Shown piece by piece: positions 4,239 through 5,135 of a stretch of DNA of 5,135 nt. The stretch comes from Methanomicrobiales archaeon (lineage in GTDB: Archaea > Halobacteriota > Methanomicrobia > Methanomicrobiales > Methanospirillaceae). A program made the position numbers and the translations under genes. Each line of letters begins with the position of its first letter. The stretch's first letter is position 1. Where the stretch lies: assembly GCA_017883495.1 (NCBI GenBank), contig JADGNL010000228.1, positions 1-5,135 of the forward strand, given 5' to 3'. The notes under the pieces are model-generated. The model was given only the letters and a program-made list of their open reading frames with translations. It was not told where the DNA came from and did not search any database.

Positions 4239-5135
4239 TCAATGGATCTGGTTGATCTCGTGGATCGACGTGGGGTACGCCCAGTCCGTCTCGTGCAGGT
4301 CGGCGAGCGAGAGGCCGTGGCGCATCGCCAGGGCGAAGATGTTGATCACCTCGTCGGCGTTGTGCCCGAGAAAATGGGCGCCGAGAACCCTGCCGTCCGG
4401 GCCGTCGGTCAGCACGACGTACCCCGAGCGCGGGACCCCGAGCCGGTGCGAGGTCAACCAGCCCCGCGTATCGGCTTTGTGGACAGTGACAGAGAGCCCC
4501 TGGCGAGCGGCCGACTCCTCTCCGAGGCCGACCGACGCGAGCACCGGGTGGGCAAAGACGGCCGAGGGCACAGCTGAATAGTCGGGTGCGACCGTGTTGC
4601 CGTGGAGCATGTTCCCGGCGGCGACCATGCCGTCGCGGTGGGCGACCGGCACGAGCATCCGGCCCCGCGGGTTCGCGTCCCCCGCGACGTAGACGGATGG
4701 GTTGGAGACGCTCTGGAGGAACGGATTCACCACGATGCCGTGCGCGTCGGCCGCGACGCCGCCGCGCTCGAGCTCGAGGCCGACGACGTCCGGCACCCGC
4801 CCGACGCCGTGGACGACCATGTCGGCCTCGAAGGCCCGGGAGCCGCCCCGGACACGGAGCCCGCCTCCATCCATCGTCTCCACGGCCGCGACGGGCGTGC
4901 CGGTCACCACCCCGATGCCGAGTTCCCGGCAGGCCTCCACCAGAAGGTCGACCAGGTACGGCTCGAACCCTTTGAGGACCCGCTCACCCCGGTGGACTAT
5001 GGTCACGTCGGCGCCGGCTGCAGCGGCGATAAACCCGAGCTCGAACGAGATGTAGCCGCCGCCGATGAAGAGGACCCGCCCGGGCAGCGACTCCATCGCG
5101 AGGAACTCGTCGCTCAGGGAGACCAGCCCCTCACC
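4239..5135 (-). CDS. FAD/NAD(P)-dependent pyridine nucleotide-disulfide oxidoreductase family protein, N-terminus beyond window
   Basis: The visible 298 C-terminal residues match the second half of a glutathione reductase/dihydrolipoamide dehydrogenase-type flavoprotein. In order from the window edge: the NAD(P)-binding Rossmann motif FIGGGYISFELG (about 23-34) with VTIVHRGERVL after it; the VHGVGRVPD segment; the second FAD contact VYVAGDA (about 148-154); and the dimerisation domain beginning FAHPVLASVGLGE and ending GAHFLGHNADEVINIFALA. The N-terminal FAD domain with the possible CX4C redox pair lies outside the window, so disulfide activity cannot be judged from there. The C-terminal active-site strand reads WAYPTSIHEI: the place of the catalytic His in the usual HPT-x-SE motif is Tyr287, with a His-Glu pair four to five residues later. 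Such variants occur in family members of unknown substrate. The ATG at 5096 is internal; open codons and family text continue to the edge. The stop TGA is at 4241-4239. No close operon partner is visible within the window. Confidence 0.95.
   Translation of the reverse strand, partial: GEGLVSLSDEFLAMESLPGRVLFIGGGYISFELGFIAAAAGADVTIVHRGERVLKGFEPYLVDLLVEACRELGIGVVTGTPVAAVETMDGGGLRVRGGSRAFEADMVVHGVGRVPDVVGLELERGGVAADAHGIVVNPFLQSVSNPSVYVAGDANPRGRMLVPVAHRDGMVAAGNMLHGNTVAPDYSAVPSAVFAHPVLASVGLGEESAARQGLSVTVHKADTRGWLTSHRLGVPRSGYVVLTDGPDGRVLGAHFLGHNADEVINIFALAMRHGLSLADLHETDWAYPTSIHEINQIH

Noticed and set aside
4242..5055. Several + strand open frames opposite the oxidoreductase
   Set aside because: The minus strand carries unmistakable dinucleotide-binding motifs throughout; the + strand products are Arg/Pro-rich shadows.

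Overview
The window looks like a piece of a GC-rich methanogenic euryarchaeon, most likely of the Methanomicrobiales (Methanoculleus-like). The evidence is a DUF2115/UPF0305 gene, a family largely confined to methanogens, strong G/C preference at third codon positions, archaeal TATA-type promoter sequence in the only clear divergent promoter region, and an anaerobe-type hybrid cluster protein. The genus is an inference and could not be tested here.

Left part (1-2188): a stress-response style cluster. A hybrid cluster protein gene (hcp) runs leftwards off the window edge. It is transcribed divergently, across 85 bp, from a small HxlR-family winged-helix regulator carrying four cysteines (Cys5 near the N-terminus and a CX4CX2C tail). 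The regulator is followed 46 bp later by a one-domain cupin on the same strand. The spacer holds one AT-rich TATA region usable in both directions, flanked by two copies of GGTTTCAA. The simplest model is that the regulator senses a redox or nitrosative signal through its cysteines and controls hcp and its own operon.

Middle part (2189-4238): a looser region. It starts with a gene remnant (about 2220-2687, + strand) that has no credible start and whose Cys-rich C-terminus is legible only by changing frame twice. Tail-to-tail with it lies an intact DUF2115 gene (2697-3332, - strand). Divergent from DUF2115 is a short SWIM zinc-finger protein (3503-3769, + strand) whose N-terminus is doubtful. 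About 470 bp without a convincing gene follow; these contain an AT-rich patch with a 12-bp direct repeat (CGAATCAAAAGG, twice, 62 bp apart), a 10-bp palindrome, and a short coding-like fragment without a start.

Right part (4239-5135): the C-terminal 298 residues of a two-dinucleotide-domain FAD/NAD(P) oxidoreductase of the glutathione reductase/dihydrolipoamide dehydrogenase fold, reading leftwards from beyond the window end. Its C-terminal active-site segment carries Tyr where the classical disulfide reductases have the catalytic His, so it is probably not an ordinary disulfide reductase.

I see no rRNA, tRNA, CRISPR array, insertion sequence or clear terminator. The observations most worth following are the Cys-rich regulator with hcp and the cupin, the double-frameshift remnant, and the variant active site of the oxidoreductase.
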